A stretch of 64,000 bases of DNA from Pinguiococcus pyrenoidosus (GCA_019677205.1 JAAMXY010004238.1:1-64000), one strand, 5' to 3'. Numbered from the stretch's first letter, positions 31,784 to 42,960 are shown. Notes: a model not told the origin generated them from the letters alone. Numbers and translations are program-made.

Positions 31784-33614
31784 ATGGCATCGTCGTTGCG
31801 AGCGAGTCGGAAAGAGCGGCGGACGCATGCTCGCAAGCTGCTCGAGAGCTTCCGGGACGCAAAGAGCGCCCGGACCAAGGAGAAGGACAAGACCTTGAAG
31901 GACATGCCGATGGCCCCCTCGATCTCCCTCCTCCACGTCAAAGAGCGGCTTCCTGGGTACGTCTTGAGCCGTTGCCGATGACAAGGGAAGCAGATCCAAT
32001 GCTCGTATGACTTGTCTAACAAGGATCCGACGATGGCGGCTTGGCAGCGTCATTGCACGGGCAGCTGCGATCAAAGAGCCTCTACGCGATGGAACCATCT
32101 GTATAGGCGCCAACGAGCTGAGCGACGACCTCCGTGAGCAATTGGTGTACCACTTGGAGATCCAGAGCGTCGAAAGGTGCGTGCGCGAGAACAGCTGGAA
32201 CGAAGCACATACGCAAAAACGAAAAGCCGATGCATCCGTCAGGAGCACCCTGACAACGTTTCGCGCACAGCGTCCAGTCTCCAAGCTCTCTGTTCGTGGA
32301 GTTCTTCATCCGCCCCAACGACAGCGCCGTCATGTGCGACCAGCATGGGCGCGTGCTCATAAGCGATGAAGATGGGTAGGCTGTGGGAGGGGCAAACCAA
32401 GCTCGACGAAGACGCAACAATCCATATCCGGATATCTCCTCACATCGCTTTTTCGGTGACCCGAAGCGTCGCTCAGATGGCCGCAGATTCACCGTATGGA
32501 TGCACGCAGCGGGCGAGGCCATCGGGGCAGATTTGTGCTCAAGTCAATGACTTGGACACCGTCCTAGCCGCAGTCCCTCCCGGAGCTGGCTTTGGGCTGA
32601 GCGCCTGTATTGAAGCCGGCGGAGGCCTCGCGGCAGGCCTCGCAGTGCTTCTGCTTCTGCTACTCGTCTTGGCCCTTGCTTCCAACCAACCCCTCGGTTG
32701 GTTCCTGTGGCTCGCTCTCTTGGGGCCGTTGCTAGCCATGGACGTGTGGACTCCGGTCGGCATGTACGTCGCGGTGCCCGCGCCAGCACCTCTGCTCGTT
32801 GTTCCAGTTTGTTCCAGATCTCACCAAGGTTTATCCATGCAATCTCTCAGGCAGCAGCACGAGGCAGCAATGCTCTGCCACAGCGTGTCCTTCCGCATTC
32901 GACGAGCAACCGCTGCCTTGACCGGAGGTAGAGCGGACTACCGCGGAAGCGGCGCTGTGCAGTTCACCTAACTCCGGACCTTGTGCCTTGATCTGAGCAG
33001 GGTCGCTGATGCTTCGAGTCTGGTCCAGAGACGCTCTCCTGCGGGACCGCGTCGAGGGCTACGCTTCAGTCGCGCTGCCGACCACCCCTGGCACCCACGC
33101 GGATCGAGTCGGCTTCTGTAAGCCCGTCTCGACGCTGCGAAGCTCCATGGCGGACTTCTTTCTCGGTGGCACCTTCCACCTTCACGGATGGCCCGATCCA
33201 GACCGCGGGGAGCTGGATCCCGACGATCGGAGCGAAGACTTTCGCAGCCTCCTGGGCCTGCGCACGGAAGGGAAAGGGCACATCAACCTCCGATGGAGCG
33301 TCGCAATCCAAACGAGCCTTGCGGCAGCGCCCCTCGAGCGGGCAGAGTCGCGCCGAGACACGCACAGGCCATTGCGGAGGATCAGGACGAAAACCCGCAC
33401 AGCAGATCTGACTCAGGACGAGCGCAAGAAGCTGACGGGGCGCATCCTGTCGAGGGCGGAAACCATCGGAGTACGCATTGACCAGCTTCGCGAGCGTGTC
33501 GAAAGGCGCCGACGGAAGCGCGACGCCGAAGAGCGCTCGTTGTCCTCCTACCCTTACGACGATGACGAGAGCGCGCGCTTGCTCGGCGACCATCCGAGCG
33601 ACAGGGACTACTAA
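31784..33614 (+). CDS. MKS1-like B9-domain protein (ciliary transition zone)
   Basis: About 381 aa; exons 31784-31956, 32048-32176, 32271-32375, 32487-32534, 32851-32927 and 33001-33614, all in phase. The last exon has the diagnostic B9 features: LRVWSRDALLRDRVEGYASVALPTTPGTH, a CKP position equivalent to WRP, and MADFFLGGTFHLHG, matching the C-terminal B9 domain of Meckel syndrome protein MKS1. Upstream SLFVEFFIRPND and CHSVSFRIRR fit earlier B9 strands. MKS1, with B9D1 and B9D2, builds the transition-zone gate at the base of cilia. The N-terminus is short and basic, so the long N-terminal part of animal MKS1 is missing or in an exon I cannot see. The C-terminus adds a Lys/Arg-rich helical tail (TQDERKKLTGRILSRAETI). 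The fourth and fifth exons are the least certain; the 316-bp intron between them contains an unrelated hydrophobic open frame. Confidence 0.78.
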
Positions 33615-33665
33615 GTCTGAGAAAAGGGGCGCCGCAGATCAGTCGCAGAGTGGAATGCTGCTGCC

Positions 33666-34295
33666 CTACTCCATCGCCTCTCCGCCTCCCTGCTTCTTCT
33701 GCTCTTGTCGAATCTTTTCCACCATCCATGCCGGCATGTTGTTCACGCGGCCCCGGCCAGTGCGCGGCCCGGATGCGATCGCCTGGGTGGCGCTCACTTC
33801 GCCGCTGGCCACCTTGCCCGCCAGCTTCTGGCGTTCGTCCAGGAGCCGCCGATGCTGCTCCTCCTGCTCTTCCAGCTGCTTCCGCAGCTGCCTCTCCGCT
33901 TCCATGGCTTTCCTCCGCGCGACCCGCTCTTCGCACCAGGAGATGTAGTCGTTGGGCTCCGCCGGATCGTAAGGATCCTCCACATCCACCACCAGCCGAT
34001 CCGAGCGGCGCGCCGTCAAGTCCATGACAGCCGGACTTGGACTGGACGCCACGGACGCTGCCGCCAGGGCGCGCTTCTTCTTCGGCGGTGCGCTGGGAAC
34101 GGCCGCGCGTCGCCGAGCGGCCGCCAGTGCGACCGGATTGAACAGCGTCTTCTTCGGGGCCGGTGGCTCTTTGGCGGGCAGGAGCCCAGCAATCATCGCT
34201 GCCGCTCGCCCCGCGCTACTCTGCTTGGGCTGGGCCTCGGGCTTCGGCGGTGCTGGCGCGCCATCCTCTGGAGGAATGTCGTCGTAGAGGCTCAT
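33666..34295 (-). CDS. SPF45/RBM17-like splicing protein, N-terminal half only
   Basis: 209 aa, intronless. It starts MSLYDDIP, like the start of splicing factor SPF45, and has the family's central D-P-Y-D-P-A-E-P-N-D-Y motif followed by a charged helix (RKAMEAERQLRKQLEEQEEQ). Full SPF45 continues with a G-patch and an RRM/UHM domain that binds U2AF-type ligands. Here the protein stops after GRGRVNNMPAWMVEKIRQEQ, and only 51 bp separate it from the convergent MKS1-like gene, so there is no room for the missing domains. Either this is a short stand-alone version, still carrying the spliceosome-contacting N-terminus, or the other domains are encoded elsewhere. Expected location: nucleus. Confidence 0.72.
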   Translation of the reverse strand: MSLYDDIPPEDGAPAPPKPEAQPKQSSAGRAAAMIAGLLPAKEPPAPKKTLFNPVALAAARRRAAVPSAPPKKKRALAAASVASSPSPAVMDLTARRSDRLVVDVEDPYDPAEPNDYISWCEERVARRKAMEAERQLRKQLEEQEEQHRRLLDERQKLAGKVASGEVSATQAIASGPRTGRGRVNNMPAWMVEKIRQEQKKQGGGEAME

Positions 34296-34630
34296 ACTGT
34301 CAGCAGCGTGGGGGCGTTGGGAAAGGCCTCCTGTCCTTCGGACGCCAACAAACGCCACGAATCCTGGTAAGCGGGAGGGCGTTGTGGATACTGCGCGACA
34401 GTCAATGAATTGCTCTATGGGGGTTTTGCCAAGCCATCTAATTTTCTTTGACTGTCTCTCAGATGGTTTTGCGATGAAGACATTATTCTCTGAAAAACAC
34501 GTAGGCAATGTCGACAGAGATGGATTACTACTTACTTCGTTGCAAGACTCGAAGACGGCGTTCTCCGCCACGCATCGTCCCCTGTTTTCCGCCCCATGCT
34601 ACCCGCTAGCAGCCGGATCTTGCGCTGAGG
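34296..34630. promoter_or_regulatory. Divergent intergenic region (SPF45-like / nicotinamidase-like)
   Basis: 335 bp between head-to-head starts, AT-richer in the middle (about 34430-34510). Presumed bidirectional promoter. Confidence 0.45.
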
Positions 34631-34778
34631 ATGAGCACTGCACTGCTGTTGATCGATCCGCAGGTGGACTTCCACGAAGGGGGCTCGTTGGCCGTTCCAG
34701 GAGCGATCGAGGATGCGCAGCGGATTGCCGGAGTCATCGAGGCCTTGGGCGCTTCCATCGATGCGATCTACGTGACTT

Positions 34779-34847
<69 letters not shown>

Positions 34848-35730
34848 CTCTCTTTTTTTTACATTTTGGGTGGGGTTTGCCTGCTGATGAATGGACCATG
34901 AAGCGGCCCATTCTCAAGCGTGTGCGCTTCCGCAGATACTCATCAGCGCACGCACATCGCGCACGGGCTCTTTTGGGAAGATGCCGAGGGCGAGCATCCG
35001 GCGCCATTCTCGATCATCAGGTACCATTTCTGTGGTTCCTTGCCGGCAGAAGCCTCCCTGGATCGCATAGATTCACGTGAGAATGCCCAGTGCGGCGGAC
35101 GTTGAGGAAGGCAAGTGGAGGCCATGCAATCCGGCGCTAGCGGAGCACGCCAAGAGCTACACGAAGGCCTTGGAGGCGGGTGGGCGCTTCCAGCTCTGCA
35201 TATGGCCGGAGCACTGCATCCTGGGGTCTCCTGGTCATTGTATACAGGTGCGTCGAACGCAAAGCGGAGTGAGCAGATCCTGCGGCGCGCTGACTTGAGT
35301 CGAATGTGGGAACCTTTCGCAGGACTCCATCCAGCAGGCGCTGCATGAGTGGATCGAGATCACGAAGAAACAGATCAGCTTCGTCCTGAAGGGGCAGAAC
35401 GTGCTCACAGAAATGTATTCAGCAGTCTGTGCAGATGTTCCGATGGAAGACGACCCGTCTACTCAGCTCAATCGGGCGCTTATCGAGGAGCTTGCCACGC
35501 ACGACAAGATCCTTGTCTGCGGCCAGGCGATGAGCCATTGCGTGAATTTCACGCTGCGCGACATCGTAGGCCACGTGGAAGGGGCGGATGTATCCAAGTT
35601 TGTATTGCTGCGGGATGGTGCCTCTGCAGTGCCTGGATTCGAGGAGCAAGCCACTGCTTTTGTAGCTGACATGGAGGCGAAGGGCGTCCAGATATCCGAC
35701 TGCAAGACCCAGTCCGGCGCCGGTGATTGA
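34631..35730 (+). CDS. Nicotinamidase/isochorismatase-family cysteine hydrolase
   Basis: About 269 aa; exons 34631-34781, 34936-35020, 35082-35247 and 35323-35730. Fold hallmarks: STALLLIDPQVDFHEGGSL with catalytic Asp9, DTHQRTHIAHGLFW (spliced), the CIWPEHCILGSPGH metal/active-site stretch, and VCGQAMSHCVNF with the nucleophilic Cys at about 207. This is the PncA-like Asp-Lys-Cys triad family; nicotinamidases deamidate nicotinamide to nicotinate in NAD salvage. Metal-binding residues after D-T-H agree with nicotinamidase more than with isochorismatase, but substrate is inferred. Cytosolic: no leader. Intron 1 consists largely of a GT microsatellite that merges with the 5' splice site. The third exon's acceptor was chosen to preserve phase and avoid an in-frame TAG. 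Confidence 0.85.
34782..34844 (+). repeat. (GT)n microsatellite overlapping a splice donor
   Basis: About 31 GT units forming the first half of intron 34782-34935. The donor GT is the first unit of the array. Confidence 0.95.
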
Positions 35731-35812
35731 GGCGATGCAGGAGCTTCGAGAGGCCACTTCGACGGCTAATCAATTGCCTTCAGCAACCTACTTAGTTACA
35801 GAAATGACCTGC

Positions 35813-36663
35813 CTATACCAGCTTCTTGGACTTGAAAAAGTTCTTCAGATATCGCACTTGGCACACGCCGGTGACAAGCAGCGTCACGATCTGGAACACG
35901 GGCCACCAGGAGGAGTCTGAGTTGATTCCCTCGCTAACCGCGTGGAAGTCCACTTCGCGCCCCTGAAGTGATCGCGACCGCATCCGTCAAAAAGTCTCGC
36001 TAAACCCCGGCTCGTGCACAAAACCACGGCAGTCGCCTACCTTCATGTAGTCGGCCTCACTGATCACCGCTGTGAGGTCCTCGTCTAAGCGAAGCGACAT
36101 GATCTCCAGCGCGTTCATGTTCTCCTTCTCGGCCAGCTCCTTGTAGTACTTGTCGCTGTGTCCCGTGCGCAGCTGCACCGTCAAGGCCACCGCTTGAGGA
36201 GGGGCCTATGAAAGGCGCAAGGAGACACAGGGATGTGAGCCTGTTGGCACGCCCGATTTCGAGCTGCGCTTTGCTCACCTGCTTCAGCTGGAAGCACCCG
36301 CGATGCACTCCGTCCACCTTGGTCGAGAAGGTGATCACACCGCTGCCCTCTTCGTGCAGCTTCTCGTACACTATCTGCGTCTCCGTCCCCTCCGTGAGCT
36401 CGAGGCCCTCCAGCGGCGCTTCCACCACGAAAGACATCGCGGGGGTGGGGCTGTCGGACGCCCATTTCTTGTCGAACTTCACCTGGAGTAAAGCTGGTCA
36501 GACAAGCGGAGCTGCACGCGCCCATCCATGTGCGACAGACCTCCACGGCGGTCTGCTGCGGTTCTTCCACGAGGAAACACTGCGGGCGGTCGTCCCCCAC
36601 CAGCACAAAAATGGCGTCCACCGCCGCCGCGCAAAGCGCGCAGAGCAGCAGCTTCAATCGCAT
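35813..36663 (-). CDS. p24/TMED-family cargo receptor
   Basis: About 213 aa; exons 36663-36541, 36482-36279, 36205-36041 and 35962-35813. Signal peptide MRLKLLLCALCAAAVDA, a GOLD domain beginning DRPQCFLVEEPQ and containing the second Cys in HRGCFQL, a coiled-coil segment (KYYKELAEKENMNALEIMSLRLDEDL), one C-terminal transmembrane helix (WWPVFQIVTLLVTGVCQV) and a short cytosolic tail KNFFKSKKLV. The tail has the paired Phe (COPII) and di-Lys (COPI) signals typical of p24 proteins, which cycle between ER and Golgi as cargo receptors and coat adaptors. Length is normal for the family. It ends 82 bp from the nicotinamidase-like gene. All phases are 0. Confidence 0.92.
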
Positions 36664-37640
36664 GCCGCGCACAGTCGGTTTAAGCGGAGAGACGCGGTCT
36701 CCGCAGCTCCTTGTGGCGTTCTGAATAGCTTCTTCGGCCGCCGGAGACGCCGGCGGACAGAGACGGAAAACGCCGACTCAATTGTACAGCGGTTCAAAAT
36801 CCGAACGCCGAAGAGAGTTTCGTCCGGCGATATCTTCCGAATTGTGGGCCATGCGAACCGCGTCGTGGCTTTAGTCCCCACTGCGCGTCATGATCGTGGC
36901 CATCGGCTCTCTTGGCCGCCTTGTGGCGCTGATGGGGCCTCCGTGGGGCCTCCTCACCGCCTTGCGGTGGTTTCTGCTGGGAGAATCGGCCTTCACGCTG
37001 CTGATTGTGAGGCCCAGAGGCGCCATTTGGTGCATGCGCAATTCTTTGCTGATACAGGCGCTTCACTCTGCTGCGTAGGCGGCGAAGCAAGCGCTTCCAT
37101 ACGTACTGAAGTCCGCGCGCTGCTGGAGAATACCGCCCACTCCTCCCGAAGCTCCACACTGGTCTCCGAAGAGCTGGTATTTGCCTCCCTTGGTGGCCCC
37201 ATTGAGCAGAGGACTCTGCAGAGGACTGACGGATGCAACTGCAGGGGAATCAGCGCGGAACGAGGCCTTCTGGTGCTCACGTTCAGGGCAGAGGATAGCT
37301 GCTACACGTACCAATATGACTACGACTTTAAGGTGCACGGCAATCCTTGCCCTACACGGCAACGCAGAAGTCATCTGATGAAGCTCCTACCACGTGCCTC
37401 TAGTGGGTCGTCTTAGCACTTGCTTTATGGAGCCTGGCACTCTATCTGTGGCTGGCCTATTGGGCGAACCGGCCGCAGTGGAGGTGAGCGGCACTCGGCA
37501 CGCGGCTTGGCCACCGGCTTGGCCACCGGCTTGGCTTGCTGAACGGCAAACCAAAGAGAAAGTTAAAAAAGGAAACTTACGCTCGCTGCTGCAGGATACG
37601 CGCCTTGCGACCTGTGTGGAAGCGTTGCAGACAGATCGGC
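36664..37640. other. Divergent intergenic region, no confident gene
   Basis: 977 bp. A 63-codon hydrophobic plus-strand frame at 36890-37078 and basic minus-strand frames at 36794-37159 look like chance reading. A GGCCACCGGCTT repeat occurs at 37507-37534. Promoters for the p24 gene and the RING gene are expected at the two ends. A 5' exon of the RING gene could hide here. Confidence 0.4.
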
Positions 37641-38061
37641 ATGTTCTTGCGTCGGACGATGCCCATCTACCCGAAATGGGAGAAGGGAGACCTGTGCGGC
37701 ATCTGCCTCAATGAAATCATTAGGTGAGCGGAGTGCTGCCTTTCGCGTCCACCTTGGCCAGTGCTCACACGTGCTGTTAGCCCGAAAGCCAAGCCGCAGA
37801 ACGACAACGAAGCGGTGGTCTACTGTAAATATGGATGCGGTACGTCTTCAAGCCTAGCAATCGCAGCTTTCCGTCCGCGTCTGGGTCTCAGCAAACCCGC
37901 GCAGGCAAAGTGGTGCACGCGACGTGCATGCGCATGTGGATGGAGCACCGCAGCTGCTGTATATATTGCCAGGTATGTGAGAGAAGAAGGAAGCTCTGAG
38001 GAGAACCGCTTCTCTGCCCGTTGCTGAGCTGTCCTCCTCGCAGAAAGAATGGACGGAATGA
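37641..38061 (+). CDS. Mini RING-finger protein (four small exons)
   Basis: About 75 aa; exons 37641-37723, 37781-37839, 37905-37972 and 38044-38061, phases consistent. Almost the whole protein is one RING-type zinc finger: LCGICLNEII, then VVYCKYGCGKVVHATCMRMW and CCIYCQ, giving C-x2-C, C-x3-C, H-x2-C and C-x2-C pairs. After the last pair only KEWTE remains. RINGs of this kind act as E3 ubiquitin ligases. The protein may be longer at its N-terminus: the reading frame is open upstream to about 37536 without an ATG, and an acceptor-like CTGCAG sits near 37595. It escapes simple ORF searches because no exon exceeds 30 codons. It converges on the PH-RGS-LIM gene, 143 bp away. Confidence 0.75.
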
Positions 38062-38204
38062 CGTGCGCGCGAGATGCTGTTGATACTCTTTGGTGTTATG
38101 TTTCTTCGTTTCCTTTTCTTCGCACGGGTGGGAGCGGGCGGTGTGCTTGTGCTTCTACCAGAACGTAGTCAAAACTTCCTTCCTTCTGCCACGGCGTCGG
38201 CACC

Positions 38205-41200
38205 TCACGACGACTCCACGCCCGTTTCTTCCGCACAGCCAACTCCAGCCTTGACGAAGGCCTCGGCAGCGCAAATCTCGGTGCAGAACACAACGCCAAA
38301 GTTCTCGGGAAGGTTCGGTAGGATGACCGCACTATTCACGTCGACGGATTTACCGCAGTCCTCGCAGACGAGGCAGTTGGGATGCCAGTAGTGGAAGCCG
38401 ATCTGCAGCATCTCTCCAAACTGGATGGGCCGCTCGCAGTGTCGGCACTGCCGCACGGGCTCGTGCGGCAGGCTAGACAACTCGTCAGCGCAGGCCGGGC
38501 AGATGACATCCCCATTCTCTATGAAAGCTGCGCGAACGGTGCCACTCTCGCCGATTGCCACAGTGCTCTCACACTGCGAGCAGCAGAAGCAGCGCTGGTG
38601 CCAGGTGCGACCTTGGAGCGAGATCATCTCCTCGCCGGGGTTGAGTGGCTCGGAGCACCGGGTACACAGGGGCGCGGCCTCGCTGGGGCGAGCGCCGAGG
38701 TGCTTCTTGAGCACCTCGCGAATGTGCTCTTCACACCAGACTTCGCCTTCGTGGATGAAGGCTTTGGTGCCTTCCTCCAGCACCGAGTGGCACACGTTGC
38801 ACTGGAAGCATCTCTGGTGCCACCAGCGACGATCGTAGACGTGTGCCTTCTCTTCTTCGGCGTCGCCGATGATCGGTTCGCCGCACTTCTCGCAGCGCTT
38901 GGCGACGTGCTCCTTCGTGCAGGCTTCGCAGTGCAGATAGCTACGCTTGGACACGGCGCAGCGAGACACGGGAGACAGCTCCTCGCACGGTGCCACGTCA
39001 GCAAAGTAGCTGTCGGGTACGGCGTAGAACACATCATCAAGCTGACATTCGCAGCGGGAGCACTTGTAGCACTCGGGATGGATCGCTCGACCCATGGCCG
39101 CAAAGAGCTCGTCTTGGTTGTCGATGTCGATGAACTCGTTGCAGACGCCGCAGAGCATCTCCTTCTCGTAGGCTTCGTCGTCGTCGGACTGCCATGGCCC
39201 GAGGTCCCGGTCCTTGCCGAACAGGTTCCGAGGTCGCATCGCGTCGCGACGGCACAGGGGGCGCTTGCTGGCGGCCGGCAGATGCTCCTCGCAGGCAGCG
39301 GTACAGATCTGGGACCCGATCTCGAATGGCTTGTCACAGTCCGCGCAGTGGAAGTGCTCGAGGTGCCAGTAGCGATCGAGTGCGTAGACCGCGGTGTCGA
39401 TGTCGACGCGCTCATTACACTCGGCACACAAGGCATAGTCGCACTCGCCGTTGTCGGAACCTTCGCTGCCGGACTCCGACAAGATGTCCGCGTCTTCGCA
39501 AGCTCTGCCATGCGCGGCTGCGTACCCCTTGGACCCAGGGGCAAAGAAGGCCGAATCAGTTGTGCCCGCGGAGCTCGCGGTCGTTGTGGAGCCCGGCGTT
39601 CTGCATCGCCGATTCCAGGTGTCTCTTGCGGAGGCGGGATCGCTGAACAGCAGGTCGAAGCACTTGTCCTCCTCCGACTTGGCCGGGCTCGCAGCTTCTT
39701 GGTCAGGCCACCGCTTCTGGCCGACGTGCTGAGCCGGCGCTGCGGGCATCCTGGCGTCGCCCGGGCTCTTGCCCGGGCTGGTCAAGTTAGCGTCGACGGC
39801 CCCCGAGGCATCCTGCTTCGGCTCGGCATTCAGGGACAGTCTCGTCACCATGTCCTCCGAGCTGTAGGACGACAGCGCCTCCTCCGTCAGGTTGAGCTGC
39901 TTCAGGATCGCCGGCGGCAGCGTCCTTAGGGTGTACGACGAAGCGACCCGCCGCGCCTGCGTCGCGCTGAGAGACACGGGGGACACCAGCTCGGTAGGGA
40001 GCAGCGCCCGGCAGATGGCGCCAAGATGCACCGGCAAGGGCTTGGCGTCCACGTCGAAGCCCAGGCCTTTCCCCACGCGGTCGGCCAGCGCGCTGTCGGG
40101 GTCCTCGACGCGCACAAGAAGCTCTCGCAGCAGTTCGCTGGCGGCTTCTCGCCGGAGCTTCTGGAGCGTCGTCTCGAAGGCGTTCTCGATGAGGACCATG
40201 TCTTCTACATCGTTCCAGTGTCGGCTGCTGAGGTGGATACTTGCCAACTGTCTCCGGATATCGGTGGCACTCATCACCGCAACCACGTCCCTCAGGTGTC
40301 GCCGCAGTCTGCGCCAGCAGTAGACTGCCTTTCGTCTTGGATGCTTGCGCCGCTCCACCACTGGCGCCGCCAGGTCGGAGAGGCCTTCCAGCAACGAGCC
40401 CAGGTACCCTTGCGCTCTGTCCAACGCTGCCATGGCCTCGGTTGCTTCGAGGTCGCGCTCTGCGAGCGCGCAGCAGGTGCGTGCGTACCAGAAGGTGGGG
40501 CCGTCCAGATCATCGGCGTCCCACTTGGCGTTGGACAGCCCTTCGGCAGATACCAACAGTGGCGGCGTCTGGGACGCGCGGAGCTCCAGCTCGTAATGCT
40601 CGCTTATCAGCCCTTGCCGCAAGCGTCCCAGCACCCCGGAGACGCACGACGCGTTCGACGCGCGCTTCAGACGCGGCTTTCCTTCCGGGCCGCTCAGATC
40701 CGACAAGAACTGTGCGAAGATCAGGGGGTACAGCTGAGCCCCGACGACGTCGACGACCACCTCGGGAGATGGCGACGGTGCCACTGAAGAGTCGCTGCGG
40801 CCGTTGGAGAAGGGCGAGGCGCCCCGGGTCATGTCGGTGTCGGAGCTCTCATCCCCAGAGCTCTCGCGCTGCATCTTCAGCAGCAGAGCCCCAAGCTGCT
40901 CGTGGTCGGTGGAGCCCAGCGTCTTCCGCCGCGGCACGCGACGAGCTGGCCGAGTTCTCTGAGGCGGGGCGACGAGCGAACTGCGGCGCGACGGCCTCTC
41001 GCTTTCTGAATCCTCGCTTGCTCTGTTGGTGTCACCAGAGGTCTCGAAGGCGCTAAGGGGCTTCTTGACCTTCCGCCGCCGGATGGAAAGCGCGATGGCG
41101 CGACCCAGTGACTCGCTTTTCGGGCGGGAGAGCATGTCGTCCACGAGGCTGTTCTGGTAGCGTTGGTCGACGCCGAGGTTGGCTTCCTTCATCCGGGCCG

Positions 41201-42960
41201 TTCGGCGCCGCTGCTTCTCCGTCGCGAGCCGTAGATCGTGGTGCGTCTCGAGGAGCTTGTGCAGGACGCGGAGGAGCTCTCGCTTGTGGAAGTCGCTCTG
41301 GGCGGAGATGACCAGTTCACTGCCGTTGTGCGTGGTGAACTTGATCGAGTGTGGACGGGTGCCGATGGTGACGGTGGTGCCCCCGCCGATGTCTTGGATG
41401 GCGTGGACGTCGCTCATGAGCAGCCGGCCCCGCTCGTCCTCCATGGTGTCGTTGCGGAAGTAGCCAAACGATGTGGTGGTGATGACGAAGAAGCGCCGCG
41501 TCCACGAGCGCTTCTTCAGCTGGCTCTTGAAGCCTCCCCGCTTCAGGATCCAGCCTTCCATCAGCGTGCCGCCGAATCGCTTGGCCTCCATCTCGATGAA
41601 CGCCATTCTGCCCTGCGGTGAGGCGGAGAAGCGCTGGAAGACATCTCTACCAATGATCCTCAGCGTCTCGTCCCGCGCTTCGCGGAAGACGTCAAGGTTC
41701 AGGCTACGCTTCCCGCCTTCGTTGCCCTCCTCGTCTGCGATGGCGATCTGGTCGACGATCCGCTCTCGCATCTTCGCGGAGATGTTGATCTCCATGGGGG
41801 CGCCCACGACGATGTAGCGCGAGGCGAGCACGTAGACCATGCGCTGCATCAGCTGCGCCGACAGATCTCCGGGCATGGTCCTCTCAAGGTGGTCAATGTC
41901 CATCCAGAAGTGCAGCAGCTCCGCGTTCATTTCTGATTCCATGAAGAGCAGGAGCGCGACCCGAACGTCGTCGTCCTGGAGATACCGCTCGACGCCGGAG
42001 CGACTCGAGCCTGTGCTCGATCCGGAAGCGCGCATGCTCCCCATGCGAGGGAGAGCGCTGACTCTCTGGCTCGATCCTTCGGGGTCGTCGTACCGATCCG
42101 GCGACGAAGACTGGGAGCTGGATTGCCGCGATGGCAGCGGCGGGGACGCGCTGCCCCGCATGGAGATTCGGTCTCGCGTTGATGATCGCTTCATGCGCCG
42201 GTTCCGATCCGGGTTCCCCGCGCTCTGCGCCGTAGCTTTGAGAATCGCATGGAGCCACTGGTCTCTCTGTTTCGTGGTGAAGAAGGACAGCAGGACGCTG
42301 GCCTGGAATCCGCCGATGGTGCCGTTCTGCATCATCGGGGAGATCCGTATGACCCTGATCGCGCCGCTGTTGTCGGCTCCCAGGGGCCCATTGGCTCTGG
42401 TGGACAGCTTCGAGAGCCCCGAGTTGGTGGGGGGCGAGAGCGGCGGGCAGCCATTCGTCACGTTCTCCTCCTCAATGGTGCATCCGTCGAGCACGACGAC
42501 GGTCAGGAGACGGCGCTCCTTCCGGCTGTTGTACGCATACAGGCTACCATTCGCCAGCTCGCACCAGAGCTGTCTCCAGCAGCCGCGCAGAAGCATCGCA
42601 TCGCCTTCCACTGCCCTCTCGCGAGCTTCCGCTGCGGCCAGGGTCGTGGCAGGAGACTTGAAGGCGGAGGCACGCCAGGGCGCCTCCACGTCCATGGACT
42701 TGATGACGGAATCCACAAAGAAGTCATCCTTCTCCGAGCCTCTGCAGCTGATGCTGTTGCCCAGGACGAGCGATTCCTGCAGGCGACGACTTCGTCAGCA
42801 GCTTTGACGGCCCGTGCAGACGCTCGCTGCGTACCGCCGGGCGGGACAGAAAGTCTTCTTCCTCGAACCAGAGGCAGACCCAGCCCTTCTTGGCCACCCC
42901 GGACTTGCCCCGACCCAGCGAGTCCAGCAGAGAGCCGAAGACCTGCTGGAAGTCGGGCAT
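38205..42960 (-). CDS. PH-RGS-PH-LIM multidomain signalling scaffold
   Basis: About 1565 aa; exons 42960-42835 and 42776-38205. Exon 1 (MPDFQQVFGSLLDSLG...) was found because the long frame has no ATG at its front and an acceptor CTGCAG joins it in phase 0. Domain order: a split PH domain (KKGWVCLWFEEEDF to QRDQWLHAILKAT); an RGS-like domain (RVALLLFMESEMNAELLHFWMDIDHLE to FREARDETLRIIGRDVFQRFSAS); a second PH domain (LMEGWILKRGGFKSQLKKRSWTRRFFVI to ELLRVLHKLL); a Ser-rich linker; an unassigned helical region (LYPLIFAQFLSDL to LPPAILKQLNL); and four or five LIM-type zinc domains in the last 400 residues (CAECNERVDID, CGVCNEFIDID, CEKCGEPII, CTRCSEPLNPG, CRHCERPIQFG). It could link phosphoinositides, G-alpha signalling and the cytoskeleton. 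I know of no named family with this order. Confidence 0.85.

Noticed and set aside
32535-32850. Hydrophobic, transmembrane-like plus-strand frame inside the MKS1-like gene
   Set aside because: Removing it as an intron joins exons in phase and aligns flanking B9 strands; keeping it would insert membrane helices into a soluble B9 protein.
36890-37078. Small hydrophobic protein in the p24/RING spacer
   Set aside because: No family features, no supporting splice context, and similar hydrophobic frames occur by chance in GC-rich spacers.
38382-39929. 515-codon plus-strand frame opposite the LIM cluster
   Set aside because: Mirror of the Cys/His-rich LIM coding strand; Leu/Val/Ala-rich with no family features.
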